From an uncultured Rubritalea sp. (GTDB lineage: Bacteria; Verrucomicrobiota; Verrucomicrobiia; Verrucomicrobiales; Akkermansiaceae): 40,800 nt of DNA. Positions within the stretch are counted from its first letter, which is position 1, and every line of letters starts with the position of its first letter. The translations under genes were made by a program, and so were the position numbers. The DNA is taken from contig CAKZNV010000205.1 of the NCBI GenBank assembly GCA_937132085.1, positions 1-40,800 on the forward strand, read 5' to 3'. Shown here piece by piece: positions 7,738 through 15,066 of this stretch. Below the pieces are notes generated by a model, which worked only from the letters and a program-made list of their open reading frames with translations, was not told the origin of the DNA and ran no database searches.

Positions 7738-9783
7738 TTATTTTTCTTCTGGGTCCCCTAGAGTCTTGATGTATTCGATGAGATAAAGCTTCTCTTCATC
7801 ACTAAGCTTCGTTCCATATTCGTGGCCCACATTGATTCCATCTACATCGATTTTGTATGTAGTTAGCTTCCCTTCTACATAATGTTTAACATCTTTGTTT
7901 TTATCATCTCCGTAGTTTTTATATCCTAGGTTTTCAGTATCATAATCTCTCGTTCCTACGTAGAAGCTCTTCTCACGTTGTGCTGCTGGTGTAAGTAGTT
8001 GCTGGATTGTTCTAACTGAACCATTGTGTAGATACGGAGGACTAGCCCATACTCCATTGAGAGTTCTAGCCATATAGCCTTCACGAGCGTTGAACCATTG
8101 TGGATTTTCCATCTCGTAGCTACCTCCTCCTGAGTCTCCACCATTAGCGATAATTCTATTGAGCGATAGCCGGTAAACGCTAGCCGTTTTTAATTCAATT
8201 GATTTCAGAACTCCCTCCCTAAGCTCCTTCTTTTCTTCACCATTAAAGAATCGCCACCTTTTAGGATCAGTTTTTACATCTCCTATAGGTATCATTTTCC
8301 CTTCAGGACGGTCATGACAACTCAGGCAATTTTGAGCAAAAATAGCTTCTCCTTTTTTTGCATGATCAGGATTAAAATGCTTAGGGAAAATTTTGCTGAA
8401 ATTAGGGATTTTGATCTGCTGGTAATACATATCCGCATTATGAATCTCATCAATTTTAGCTTCTGATTCATACCCTCCTACATGGTTTGGGCTACTCAAC
8501 GCTCCTACAGCCATGGCTTGTAAGTAGTTTCTCTGCATCAGAGAATTTGTATTTCCATCATAATGAAAATGATACTCTCTTGAATCTGTGCTCTTAGTTC
8601 TAGAGTAATAGGAATAGGAAAATAAATTAGGAATTTTGGTCGGCGCTGGTTCAAAATGCTCCATTACTACATCTGTATTACCACCAACAAGAGCTCCTAG
8701 AACAAACCAAGCATCATCTCTTCCTGGACCGATATTACCAATTTTTTCTATTACAGGAAAAGCCCTATCTGCATACTGTTTCTGGGATAACAATAATTTC
8801 AACAAACTGCTCGAAGACTTCGAAGTGTTACTCCATTTATCTGGAACCAAGAGCTTCTCTGAATTTTGACAGAAGTCAGAGTCTGAATATTTTTTATAGT
8901 AGCTAGTTTTAGCCTCTAATTCATCTTTAAAGAAATCAACATTATCCTCGTTACCTTCTTCATTGTAGTAGTCTTCTAGGATTTTCTTTTTCTTGAGTAA
9001 TTCTTTCAAATACACCTCTTGAAACAATTCTTCAGTATATTTCTCACCGCTGATTGTCTTTTTCAGCATTTCAGCTACTGCTTGAGAACGAGCTAATTCA
9101 CGAGCCTCATCTTCCACCATCTTTTGCGATTCTGCGCTCATTACTCCATTACTATCAGAGGACACAGGTCTTTCGACAGGATCTTTCCCAAATTGCGACT
9201 GGATTTTCTCTATGTCAGCCACACTTGTATTTTCTGGTGTGTATTTTTCTGGTAAGTCATTATTTTTCATTAGACGTATCAGAAAACCAAGCAGCTTAAC
9301 CGGATTCTTAAGATCATCGATAGAATCATTAATAACATGCGCCCATTGACCTGAACTCGTCAAATTACCACCACCTTCTACATTATACAGCTGATCATCG
9401 ACTCTGATTCTCCCTGTGTGGCAACTGGCACAGTTCATCGAACTAATCTCATATTTGCCATGCTGCGCTACACCTATTCCAAGCGGCAGTCCATGAGGAT
9501 TTTCAGTAGTCACAGGTTCTACCAAGAACCCAAAATGTTTCATTTCTTGAATAAGCGGTTTACCTGAATACTTGCTATAAACATTTTTCAAAATGAATAA
9601 AGGAATCTGCTTCGCTCCTTGATCTCGGTGGCGATTTGCTTCAGTCCCTTTATTCTCCACTAACTCCTTCGCCTCTTCTGTTGGCGGTGGTGGGGGTGGG
9701 TCAGGCCAGATAATATAAGTGCCCACTGACACAACTGGCAAGACAGCTAACCATTTTATTTTGGAAGAATTATTTTTAGACAT
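7738..9783 (-). CDS. RoxA/cytochrome-peroxidase-like di-haem c-type cytochrome
   Basis: 681 residues, close in length to the rubber oxygenase RoxA class. An N-terminal membrane segment (~10-26) is followed by a Pro-rich stretch (27-34). Haem motifs are CASCH (118-122, within NCASCHTGRIRVDD) and CLSCH (486-490). Other class motifs are GPGRDDAW (352-359), DGNTNSLMQRN (409-419), SPPYLHNGSVRT (581-592) and a late GHEYG (His654), which could supply a distal haem ligand. It is homologous along its length to the exported part of the 880-aa protein at 1705-4347, including the RHxDQGA and GYMARxLNGVWASPPYLHNG blocks, but lacks the zinc finger/HTH. It probably heads the five-gene locus. Whether it acts on polyisoprenoids, peroxide or something else is unknown; classification by motif only. 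Confidence 0.85.
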   Translation of the reverse strand: MSKNNSSKIKWLAVLPVVSVGTYIIWPDPPPPPPTEEAKELVENKGTEANRHRDQGAKQIPLFILKNVYSKYSGKPLIQEMKHFGFLVEPVTTENPHGLPLGIGVAQHGKYEISSMNCASCHTGRIRVDDQLYNVEGGGNLTSSGQWAHVINDSIDDLKNPVKLLGFLIRLMKNNDLPEKYTPENTSVADIEKIQSQFGKDPVERPVSSDSNGVMSAESQKMVEDEARELARSQAVAEMLKKTISGEKYTEELFQEVYLKELLKKKKILEDYYNEEGNEDNVDFFKDELEAKTSYYKKYSDSDFCQNSEKLLVPDKWSNTSKSSSSLLKLLLSQKQYADRAFPVIEKIGNIGPGRDDAWFVLGALVGGNTDVVMEHFEPAPTKIPNLFSYSYYSRTKSTDSREYHFHYDGNTNSLMQRNYLQAMAVGALSSPNHVGGYESEAKIDEIHNADMYYQQIKIPNFSKIFPKHFNPDHAKKGEAIFAQNCLSCHDRPEGKMIPIGDVKTDPKRWRFFNGEEKKELREGVLKSIELKTASVYRLSLNRIIANGGDSGGGSYEMENPQWFNAREGYMARTLNGVWASPPYLHNGSVRTIQQLLTPAAQREKSFYVGTRDYDTENLGYKNYGDDKNKDVKHYVEGKLTTYKIDVDGINVGHEYGTKLSDEEKLYLIEYIKTLGDPEEK

Positions 9784-9939
9784 AAATCAAAGCGTAAAAC
9801 AAACGATGAACCAGACAAGGTATTATGCCTGTTTCCAAAAAAGAAACTCTCAGCTAACGACCTAGACTAAGTCTAATTTAGATCTGATAATTTGAGTGAG
9901 CATTCTAAAAGAAGAGGAGCTGCATTTTGCAGTCAAGAC

Positions 9940-9970
9940 ACTTTCTCATTACATGATTTGATGAGAAAGT
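9940..9970. repeat. 10-bp perfect inverted repeat across the kinase stop codon
   Basis: ACTTTCTCAT (9940-9949) and ATGAGAAAGT (9961-9970) form a perfect 10-bp stem with an 11-nt loop containing the kinase stop codon. There is no T-run on either side, so it is not a typical intrinsic terminator. It could protect the 3' end of the transcript or bind a protein. Confidence 0.5.
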
Positions 9971-10743
9971 TCCCTTATCATAGAAGCGTATTCAGACAGC
10001 TTTTCCTCAGTGACCTTTAGCTCATACCACTTTTTAGCTTCCTCCTCACTGAGGTGCCGCTTCATATTGGCTAACATCATGGTCACACCGATGATCTCGG
10101 GACAGAGAATATCATGTAGCTCATGCCCTAACTTGACATTACTCTCTGAAAAATCATCACTCAGCCCCTTGATGCTTGGTATATCGATCACTACGACAGT
10201 TCCACTTGAATCCGGCTTATCTAGCCATTGAACTGCCCCATTAAATTTCTCCACTCGGGAGCGCATGTTACCGATTCCTTTGCCATTCTTACTAGTGATT
10301 GATTCGCTCATCCCTATGCCATTGTCTGCAATCGTTATTTTCAGCCCCTCATCTTGGTAAATGACTAATATCTGAATCATCCCCGCTTTACCATGCTTCA
10401 CAGCATTACTACATGCCTCCTGCATCACGCATGCCAGCTCATTCTGGACAACACACGGAAGTGCTATTTTCTCTCCGAGCTCATTAAATGTCACCACCAT
10501 CCCCATAGAGTCATGACGCTCTCTAAAACCGTTTGTCCATTCTTCAAGAGTCTGTTGATGAGTCCTACATTTTACATTAGCTACTGTCTCTGTCAGATTG
10601 TTCATCATCATCCCCAAAGTAAAGCTCGGTTCATTATTCACCGCATCATCTTTCCACCTTTCGAGTTTTTTAGATGCAGACACAAGAAACCCCTCGAGCT
10701 CCTCGAATAAATGTTGCACTGATTGGTAGATAGCTTTGTTCAT
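9949..10743 (-). CDS. Histidine-kinase-like protein, HATPase domain before a HisKA_3-like helix pair
   Basis: 264 residues, no membrane segment. The N-terminal ~75 residues are helical. A HATPase_c domain follows, with N-box QEACSNAVKHGKA (N113), G1 box DNGIG (140-144), G2 box GKGIGNMRSRVEKFNG and GTVVVIDIP. After it comes a segment HELHDILCPEIIGVTMML (His207/His210) that looks like the phospho-acceptor helix of NarL-type (HisKA_3) kinases, ending in RELSHQIM. In normal kinases this helix pair comes before the ATPase domain. The C-terminus therefore looks either permuted or cut off before a second ATPase domain. The start ATG overlaps the stop of a 56-codon ORF (ATGA). No response regulator gene is adjacent; the nearest DNA-binding protein is the divergent XRE gene at 11288. 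Confidence 0.75.
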   Translation of the reverse strand: MNKAIYQSVQHLFEELEGFLVSASKKLERWKDDAVNNEPSFTLGMMMNNLTETVANVKCRTHQQTLEEWTNGFRERHDSMGMVVTFNELGEKIALPCVVQNELACVMQEACSNAVKHGKAGMIQILVIYQDEGLKITIADNGIGMSESITSKNGKGIGNMRSRVEKFNGAVQWLDKPDSSGTVVVIDIPSIKGLSDDFSESNVKLGHELHDILCPEIIGVTMMLANMKRHLSEEEAKKWYELKVTEEKLSEYASMIRELSHQIM

Positions 10744-10910
10744 TTTAATGAAGTGTAGGCTAGAGATGAAATCATATCTATTGAATTAGTCTCTGAATGC
10801 TCTGCTACAGGCATCAGGGAATTCCTCGGTGAATTAAAATGTCTCAGCTCCTTCGCAGTCTCTCTTGAGAGTCTTATTATGGAACGAGCGTCTGTTTCAG
10901 ATAATGTCAT
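10740..10910 (-). CDS. Small coupled ORF, 56 aa, unknown
   Basis: An ATG ORF of 56 codons begins MTLSETDARSIIRLSRETAK and ends TSLK. Its TGA overlaps the ATG of the histidine-kinase-like gene (10740-10743). The overlap and the even amino-acid composition argue that it is translated; the product matches no family I know. No clear Shine-Dalgarno sequence was found. It could be a short regulatory peptide, or simply a leader that couples translation into the kinase gene. Confidence 0.4.
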   Translation of the reverse strand: MTLSETDARSIIRLSRETAKELRHFNSPRNSLMPVAEHSETNSIDMISSLAYTSLK

Positions 10911-10965
10911 TTCAATAGGGGTTTGTTAGAGTATAATTGATTGAATTAATAATGTATAGAATTGT

Positions 10966-11124
10966 TTATCGCACCTTATAGCCACTCGTTTCGGCTTGTT
11001 TACACAGGCTTTCTAATCGATCTCCAGCTACTAATCTAATAGCAGGCACACCACTCTCCTCCAATGCTTTTAAGCATTGCATCAGAGTTATTAGCACTAC
11101 CTGTCTGTAATCGTGTTCGTCCAT
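10966..11124 (-). CDS. Small ORF, 52 aa, unknown
   Basis: An ATG ORF of 52 codons begins MDEHDYRQVVLITLMQCLKA and ends SGYKVR. It is 55 nt upstream of the 56-codon ORF and in the same direction, so the three ORFs (11124 to 9949) may form one transcript divergent from the XRE gene. The helical, charged composition looks protein-like, but no family is recognised and the coding call rests on ORF integrity and position only. Confidence 0.35.
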   Translation of the reverse strand: MDEHDYRQVVLITLMQCLKALEESGVPAIRLVAGDRLESLCKQAETSGYKVR

Positions 11125-11218
11125 TGATCAATTTCACTTGAGTTTGCACTCAAGCAAATTTCAAAGTAGGAATATTTTCACATCAAGCAACAATAAAATA
11201 ATGATTAGACAATTTTCC

Positions 11219-11240
11219 AAGACTACCCTAGTCTTTTTTT
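11219..11240 (+). terminator. Terminator-like hairpin in the XRE leader
   Basis: AAGACTA (11219-11225), loop CCC, TAGTCTT (11229-11235), followed by a run of T. It has the shape of a rho-independent terminator reading on the plus strand, but lies ~50 nt before the XRE start with no plus-strand gene upstream in this gap. It may attenuate the XRE leader. The stem is AT-rich and weak. Confidence 0.4.
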
Positions 11241-11243
11241 GTC

Positions 11244-11268
11244 GTTAGAGAGGTTCAATTTCTCTAAC
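11244..11268. promoter_or_regulatory. Inverted repeat just upstream of the XRE gene
   Basis: GTTAGAGA (11244-11251) and TCTCTAAC (11261-11268) are perfect 8-bp arms around 9 nt, ending 19 nt before the ATG at 11288. Position and dyad symmetry suit an operator for an autoregulated HTH protein, or a leader hairpin that competes with the terminator-like stem just before it. Confidence 0.4.
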
Positions 11269-11287
11269 AACAAAAGCCATTCATCAC

Positions 11288-11719
11288 ATGAGTAGATTAG
11301 CATCAGCACTAAAAGTAGCCATTGAACACACAGGTAACACACGAACGCAAATTTGCGAACGCTGTGGAATTGAACCAGCAGCTCTGTCTAAATACCTCAA
11401 TGGGAAAATCCTACCACGTAAAAATGTGCTCTCTCAGATAGCCGATGCTCTACCAGCGAAGCACCGTGCACAGATCTTTCTAGCCTACGTTAGAGATCAT
11501 CTACCTGAAGAAGCGGAAGATTACATCTATATCAGCGACACAGCGCACCCAGACCTACCAGACCAAGCTACCACTAAAACCAAGAGCCAACTCCCAGCAG
11601 AAGTAGAAGAGGCGTTCACAGAACTCAGAGATCTAGCATCTAAAAGCCCCACAGTAGCCAACTCCATCCTCACTCTATCTAGAGTCATGCTAGGAGTTGA
11701 CCTTGATAAGGTGAAATAG
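11288..11719 (+). CDS. XRE-family helix-turn-helix regulator
   Basis: 143 residues. Residues ~4-60 form an XRE/lambda-repressor-like HTH (SALKVAIEHTGNTRTQICER, AALSKYLNGKILPRKNVLSQ, IADALP). A short helical segment (AQIFLAYVRDHLPEEAEDYI) follows, then a polar tail with no known domain, so effector binding cannot be inferred. The gene is divergent from the small-ORF/kinase cluster, and the ~160-nt shared region holds dyad symmetries, consistent with local regulation. It is also the nearest candidate regulator for the cytochrome/protease locus downstream of the kinase, but that link is a guess. Confidence 0.8.
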   Translation: MSRLASALKVAIEHTGNTRTQICERCGIEPAALSKYLNGKILPRKNVLSQIADALPAKHRAQIFLAYVRDHLPEEAEDYIYISDTAHPDLPDQATTKTKSQLPAEVEEAFTELRDLASKSPTVANSILTLSRVMLGVDLDKVK

Positions 11720-11763
11720 GCGCCTTTGGCGAAGTTTTAGGTTTGTTGTTTTAAGTTTTAGAC

Positions 11764-11960
11764 TGCCGGCTAGTTGTTCCATCATACAGGTTCCGTAAAT
11801 TCAGTGCTTTTCCGTGGTTCAAAAGCTCCATCGTGCACCATTCGAGAAGATTCGTGCACATTCGTGGTAAAGCCTCCAACAACCAGGCTCTAAAATTCTG
11901 TAAATCATGTTAATTCTGTCTAAACAGCACCGTCGTGCACAGAAATACAGTAAATAGCTC
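11764..11960. repeat. Dispersed intergenic repeat: TTCGTG / TTCCGTG / TTCTGTAA phrases, copy 1
   Basis: This stretch is built from short related phrases: TTCCGTGG, CCATCGTGCACCATTCG, ATTCGTGCACATTCGTGG, and a 26-nt block at 11895-11920 (ATTCTGTAAATCATG then TAATTCTGTC). The 26-nt block differs by one base from one at 33283-33308. Similar phrases fill the gaps at ~30060-30290 and ~33225-33400, and a short piece lies near 20832. No ORF of quality crosses it. Such phrases recur between genes in several PVC genomes (recollection, not a search). Confidence 0.65.
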
Positions 11961-12038
11961 ATCAACTGTAGTTTTAGATCCTTAGATCTCCACAAATTGG
12001 TCTCATCAGTCCTATTAGTCGTATAAAAAGGCAACCCC

Positions 12039-12055
12039 GTGGGTGAATCACCCAC
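12039..12055. other. Short GC-rich hairpin
   Basis: GTGGGTG (12039-12045), loop AAT, CACCCAC (12049-12055), followed by AAAAAC on the plus strand. On the minus strand it is preceded by T and not followed by a T-run, so a terminator role is uncertain. The rest of 11961-12320 holds no convincing gene. Confidence 0.35.
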
Positions 12056-12190
12056 AAAAACATTCAACAAAAGATAATAAACAAGCTTAGATACCGTATA
12101 GAAACCCGATCAAGCACCACAGAAAAACAAAACACAACAAACTAACCAAAAATAACTTACACAAACATAATAAGAACACAACTCAATGTG

Positions 12191-12244
12191 TCACATTTGG
12201 AAACATGTCAACAAATCACATTTATCTTGAAATAAATCACACTT
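12191..12244 (+). promoter_or_regulatory. Three TCACATTT-like direct repeats upstream of the lipoprotein gene
   Basis: TCACATTT occurs at 12191 and 12216 and TCACACTT at 12237, spaced 25 and 21 bp, close to two helical turns, about 80-130 nt before the ATG at 12321. They could be regulator boxes for the lipoprotein gene. No clear -35/-10 pair was identified. Confidence 0.3.
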
Positions 12245-12320
12245 GATTGCAAATTACGTTCGTTCAAGGGACCACAACAAAACTCAGGCTCCCAACTCAA
12301 CAACTAAACATAACAAAAAT

Positions 12321-13526
12321 ATGAAAAACGAATTAAAGAAATTCCTTACACTCGGTGCAGCACTTGCAGGCTCAGCCCTCATGGTATCATGTGACGGAGA
12401 CGACGTAACAGTAGCTCCTCCAGGAACGACTACTATTGAACCAAATACACAGACTGTAACGATTCCTACTGGCCCTGAACTTGCCGGACAAAGCTTTTCC
12501 CAGTATGTAATTGCAGGTGCTGACAAAGCTGCTCTCCCTGCAGGATATAAACTTACAGGTATCGATACGTTCGCTGACGCTAACACAATCAATATAGGGG
12601 GAACACTATTTGACTTCACTAAAGTTGACTCTTCTACGGGATTTGCACTACAAAACCTTGCACCACAGGCTGGTCACGCAGGAGCAACCACACAGGCAGT
12701 GGTAGATGCAACCTTGACGAACCTCCCAGCAGGCGTTTTGACACCTGCCCATGTAGACGCAACTCTCGCAAATACAGTTAACACTACAGCTGCTCACTCG
12801 GTCGCAACAGGAAACACACCACTTGCAGGCTTAAACGATCTAGAAGACGCTCTAGTAGCTATATCTCAGAACAACCTATTACTTGCCCAAGTAAACGCCC
12901 TTCTCACAGGTAAAGGCAATAACGCTGGAGGATCTTTATCTATAGTTGGTATAGCACTTCAAGACTCTAATGCAGTAGTGCTAGAAGTGACTGGAACTGA
13001 TTTCAATGATATCACCAAAATTGATAATGCTGATGCATCAAATGCTTTAGCACGTAGTCTAGGAGTAGTATATGCAGCCACACCATTAGACCCGAATCAT
13101 GTCGACTTTGTTGGCTACATGACAATTCTTGATTTCTATAATACTAACATCGGTTACCAGAACGGTAGTTTGGAAAATGACATCAATCAAGCAGTTACAT
13201 ACCTCAACGGTCTTAAAACCGATATTGCAGCAGCTAATGCCGCTCTTCTGAACGCAGTAAACAATGATGCAAATCTATCTCAGTTTGCTGCAGTCAATGA
13301 CTATGATATTACTTTTACTATTGATGAACAGTTCGGAACTGATTTCTCAATCTCTAGACAGGGTAACTTCACATCATCTGTGACCTGCACAATCCCTTCC
13401 ATTGTTACTCTTACAGCAGCAACAAATGGCTTCAATGTAGGAGATTCATACGTTGATGCAGCCACTACTACTACTGTAAGCGGCTCTAATAACGGCGCAT
13501 TCACAATCCAACAGGTAAACCCTTAA
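12321..13526 (+). CDS. Secreted lipoprotein of unknown function, Ala/Asn/Thr-rich
   Basis: The preferred start is the ATG at 12321 (401 residues), because MKNELKKFLTLGAALAGSAL then MVSCDGDD is a proper lipoprotein signal with lipidated Cys24; the longer frame from a TTG at 12243 adds 26 residues with no signal character. The mature protein is rich in Ala, Asn, Thr and Asp, has a Pro/Thr linker just after the lipidation site, and has no motif I recognise. A very strong terminator follows 26 nt later, so it is a single-gene transcript. The combination of long leader, own terminator and low-complexity composition suggests an abundant envelope protein; function unknown. Confidence 0.8.
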   Translation: MKNELKKFLTLGAALAGSALMVSCDGDDVTVAPPGTTTIEPNTQTVTIPTGPELAGQSFSQYVIAGADKAALPAGYKLTGIDTFADANTINIGGTLFDFTKVDSSTGFALQNLAPQAGHAGATTQAVVDATLTNLPAGVLTPAHVDATLANTVNTTAAHSVATGNTPLAGLNDLEDALVAISQNNLLLAQVNALLTGKGNNAGGSLSIVGIALQDSNAVVLEVTGTDFNDITKIDNADASNALARSLGVVYAATPLDPNHVDFVGYMTILDFYNTNIGYQNGSLENDINQAVTYLNGLKTDIAAANAALLNAVNNDANLSQFAAVNDYDITFTIDEQFGTDFSISRQGNFTSSVTCTIPSIVTLTAATNGFNVGDSYVDAATTTTVSGSNNGAFTIQQVNP

Positions 13527-13552
13527 TACAAATAAAGGTTAACCTATTTAAC

Positions 13553-13587
13553 AAAAAGGGCGACAGTCACACTGTCGCCCTTTTTTT
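13553..13587 (+). terminator. Strong rho-independent terminator
   Basis: GGGCGACAGT (13558-13567), loop CAC, ACTGTCGCCC (13571-13580), followed by seven T; five A precede the stem and extend the pairing. It ends the lipoprotein transcript. The following 13588-13867 shows no gene or clear signal. Confidence 0.92.
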
Positions 13588-13867
13588 CCCCTTAAATAAG
13601 GAATCACTTAGCCCTCACCCATCGAGAACAGCTCCAACACAAGTAAAACATCCACCCATAACGTAACTCCCCTCCCCCCCCACCAAGGAACCACTACAAT
13701 CCCCGATGTCATATAGGTTTAAACCCTACACATCAAATCACTCACAACACCAACAGAGAACACAGTCAACTTGATAAGAAAGACTTACAACAAACTTTCA
13801 AAAATAGAAACAAGCCCCCTCTTAAACTAAGCCACATCATATTCTGACCTATTGATATAATTTCCTC

Positions 13868-14731
13868 ATGAGAAAAATATCAATCACAGAAATACTATTC
13901 GTCCTTTTTACTCAATTAAGCCACGCTCAAGGGAGTTATTGGAATCACACAGAAAACCAGGGTGATGTATGGGCATGTCACGCATTCTGCGCCACTGGAC
14001 TGGTAGAAGCAAGTTACAAGAAGGAGACAGGCCACTACATGGACTTATCAGAAGCAGACCTTATGCTAAAGCACTTCAAAGGTAGTCACAAAAACTGGGA
14101 CAACTCACTTAGAGCCTACCTCACGAAAGGCTTAACCACCCAGAACCCAAGATCATTAGAGACTGGAACCATAGCAAAGAGCTTTGCCATTATTAAAAAG
14201 CAAGGGGTCGCCTATGAGAAAGAAATGCCTTATTCCCCTACCTTTAGCATGGACTTCGGAACGGTGATGCAGGTCATGAGACACGAGTATAAGGCCTTTC
14301 AGACCGAAATGAAAACTAGCAGTTCCAAAAGAGCCAAAGTTAATCAAATACTACAAAGTCACATCACACTCATCAAAACCAAACGGGTCCAAAAACTACT
14401 AGAGAAAGAAGCGATAAACTTGCAGAGCCGCAGGGAAGTGAAGAGCTTTCTATCTCACTATAGCCTAAAACAAGATAAAGGCAGCACTAGTCGAACCAAG
14501 TTAATCAAATTACTCCAGAACCAGCCTATCGCAGTAGCCTACAGAATAAAAAACAAGCATGGCCACCTATTATCCATGTCACATGTTTACATCATAGAAA
14601 GCTACAATCCAAAAACGCATAAATTCACCATAAGGAACTCAGATAAGAAAGGCTACTTTGGCCATAAAGGGGAATCTACAGAAGACATCATCAAACGAAT
14701 CCACACGATCTACTATCTGAAACGAAATTAA
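13868..14731 (+). CDS. Secreted papain-like (C1A) cysteine protease
   Basis: 287 residues. A signal peptide (~1-20, ending LSHAQG) leads directly into the catalytic core without a propeptide. The active-site block NQGDVWACHAFCATGLVEA has the oxyanion Gln31 and nucleophile Cys37, with His38 where papain has Trp. VAYEKEMPYS matches the conserved GxxxExxYPY region. The catalytic His is His239 in SMSHVYIIESYN, and Asn257 in FTIRNSDKKGYFG matches the papain FIIRNSWG block. All catalytic residues are present, so it may be active. An insert (~130-215) is helical and lysine-rich. It lies just upstream of the exporter operon but 335 nt away, so co-transcription is not assured. Confidence 0.75.
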   Translation: MRKISITEILFVLFTQLSHAQGSYWNHTENQGDVWACHAFCATGLVEASYKKETGHYMDLSEADLMLKHFKGSHKNWDNSLRAYLTKGLTTQNPRSLETGTIAKSFAIIKKQGVAYEKEMPYSPTFSMDFGTVMQVMRHEYKAFQTEMKTSSSKRAKVNQILQSHITLIKTKRVQKLLEKEAINLQSRREVKSFLSHYSLKQDKGSTSRTKLIKLLQNQPIAVAYRIKNKHGHLLSMSHVYIIESYNPKTHKFTIRNSDKKGYFGHKGESTEDIIKRIHTIYYLKRN

Positions 14732-15066
14732 ACCAACAGAATCGTAGGTGCCCCACCCACAATCAATTAAGAAAAAACATCAAATAACTACAGCACCCAA
14801 AAGAACCACATCTTCACCCACCGCTGAAAAAAAACAGCAAAACAACACAAACAACTAACTAGCTATAAACACAATACAACTTTATTTCCAAAAGTTATAT
14901 TACCCCAAAAGATCATCAAGCTTGTGAAGACTAAGCTTATCTCAGCATACTTCTCAGCATAACGAGTTGTAAATCTATCTCGCTTTAGCAACAGCATAGA
15001 AAAAACCAATGAATACCACTCTGCATTACTAATAAAGACACGAAAATTCGGAGGAATAAATAAGCC
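14732..15066. other. Gap without a recognised gene
   Basis: AT-rich sequence with short A-runs. A GGAGG at 15050-15054 may serve as ribosome binding site for the gene at 15067 (12 nt before the ATG). A 93-codon minus-strand frame crosses this gap into the next gene but looks non-coding. No terminator or repeat was identified. Confidence 0.5.

Noticed and set aside
7738-9783. Naming the cytochrome roxA
   Set aside because: Length and haem motifs fit the class, but active-site identity to rubber oxygenase could not be shown without alignment.
11819-12070. 83-codon minus-strand frame
   Set aside because: Runs through the dispersed repeat phrases; composition not protein-like.
12243-12320. TTG start for the lipoprotein gene
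   Set aside because: The lipoprotein signal begins at the ATG at 12321.
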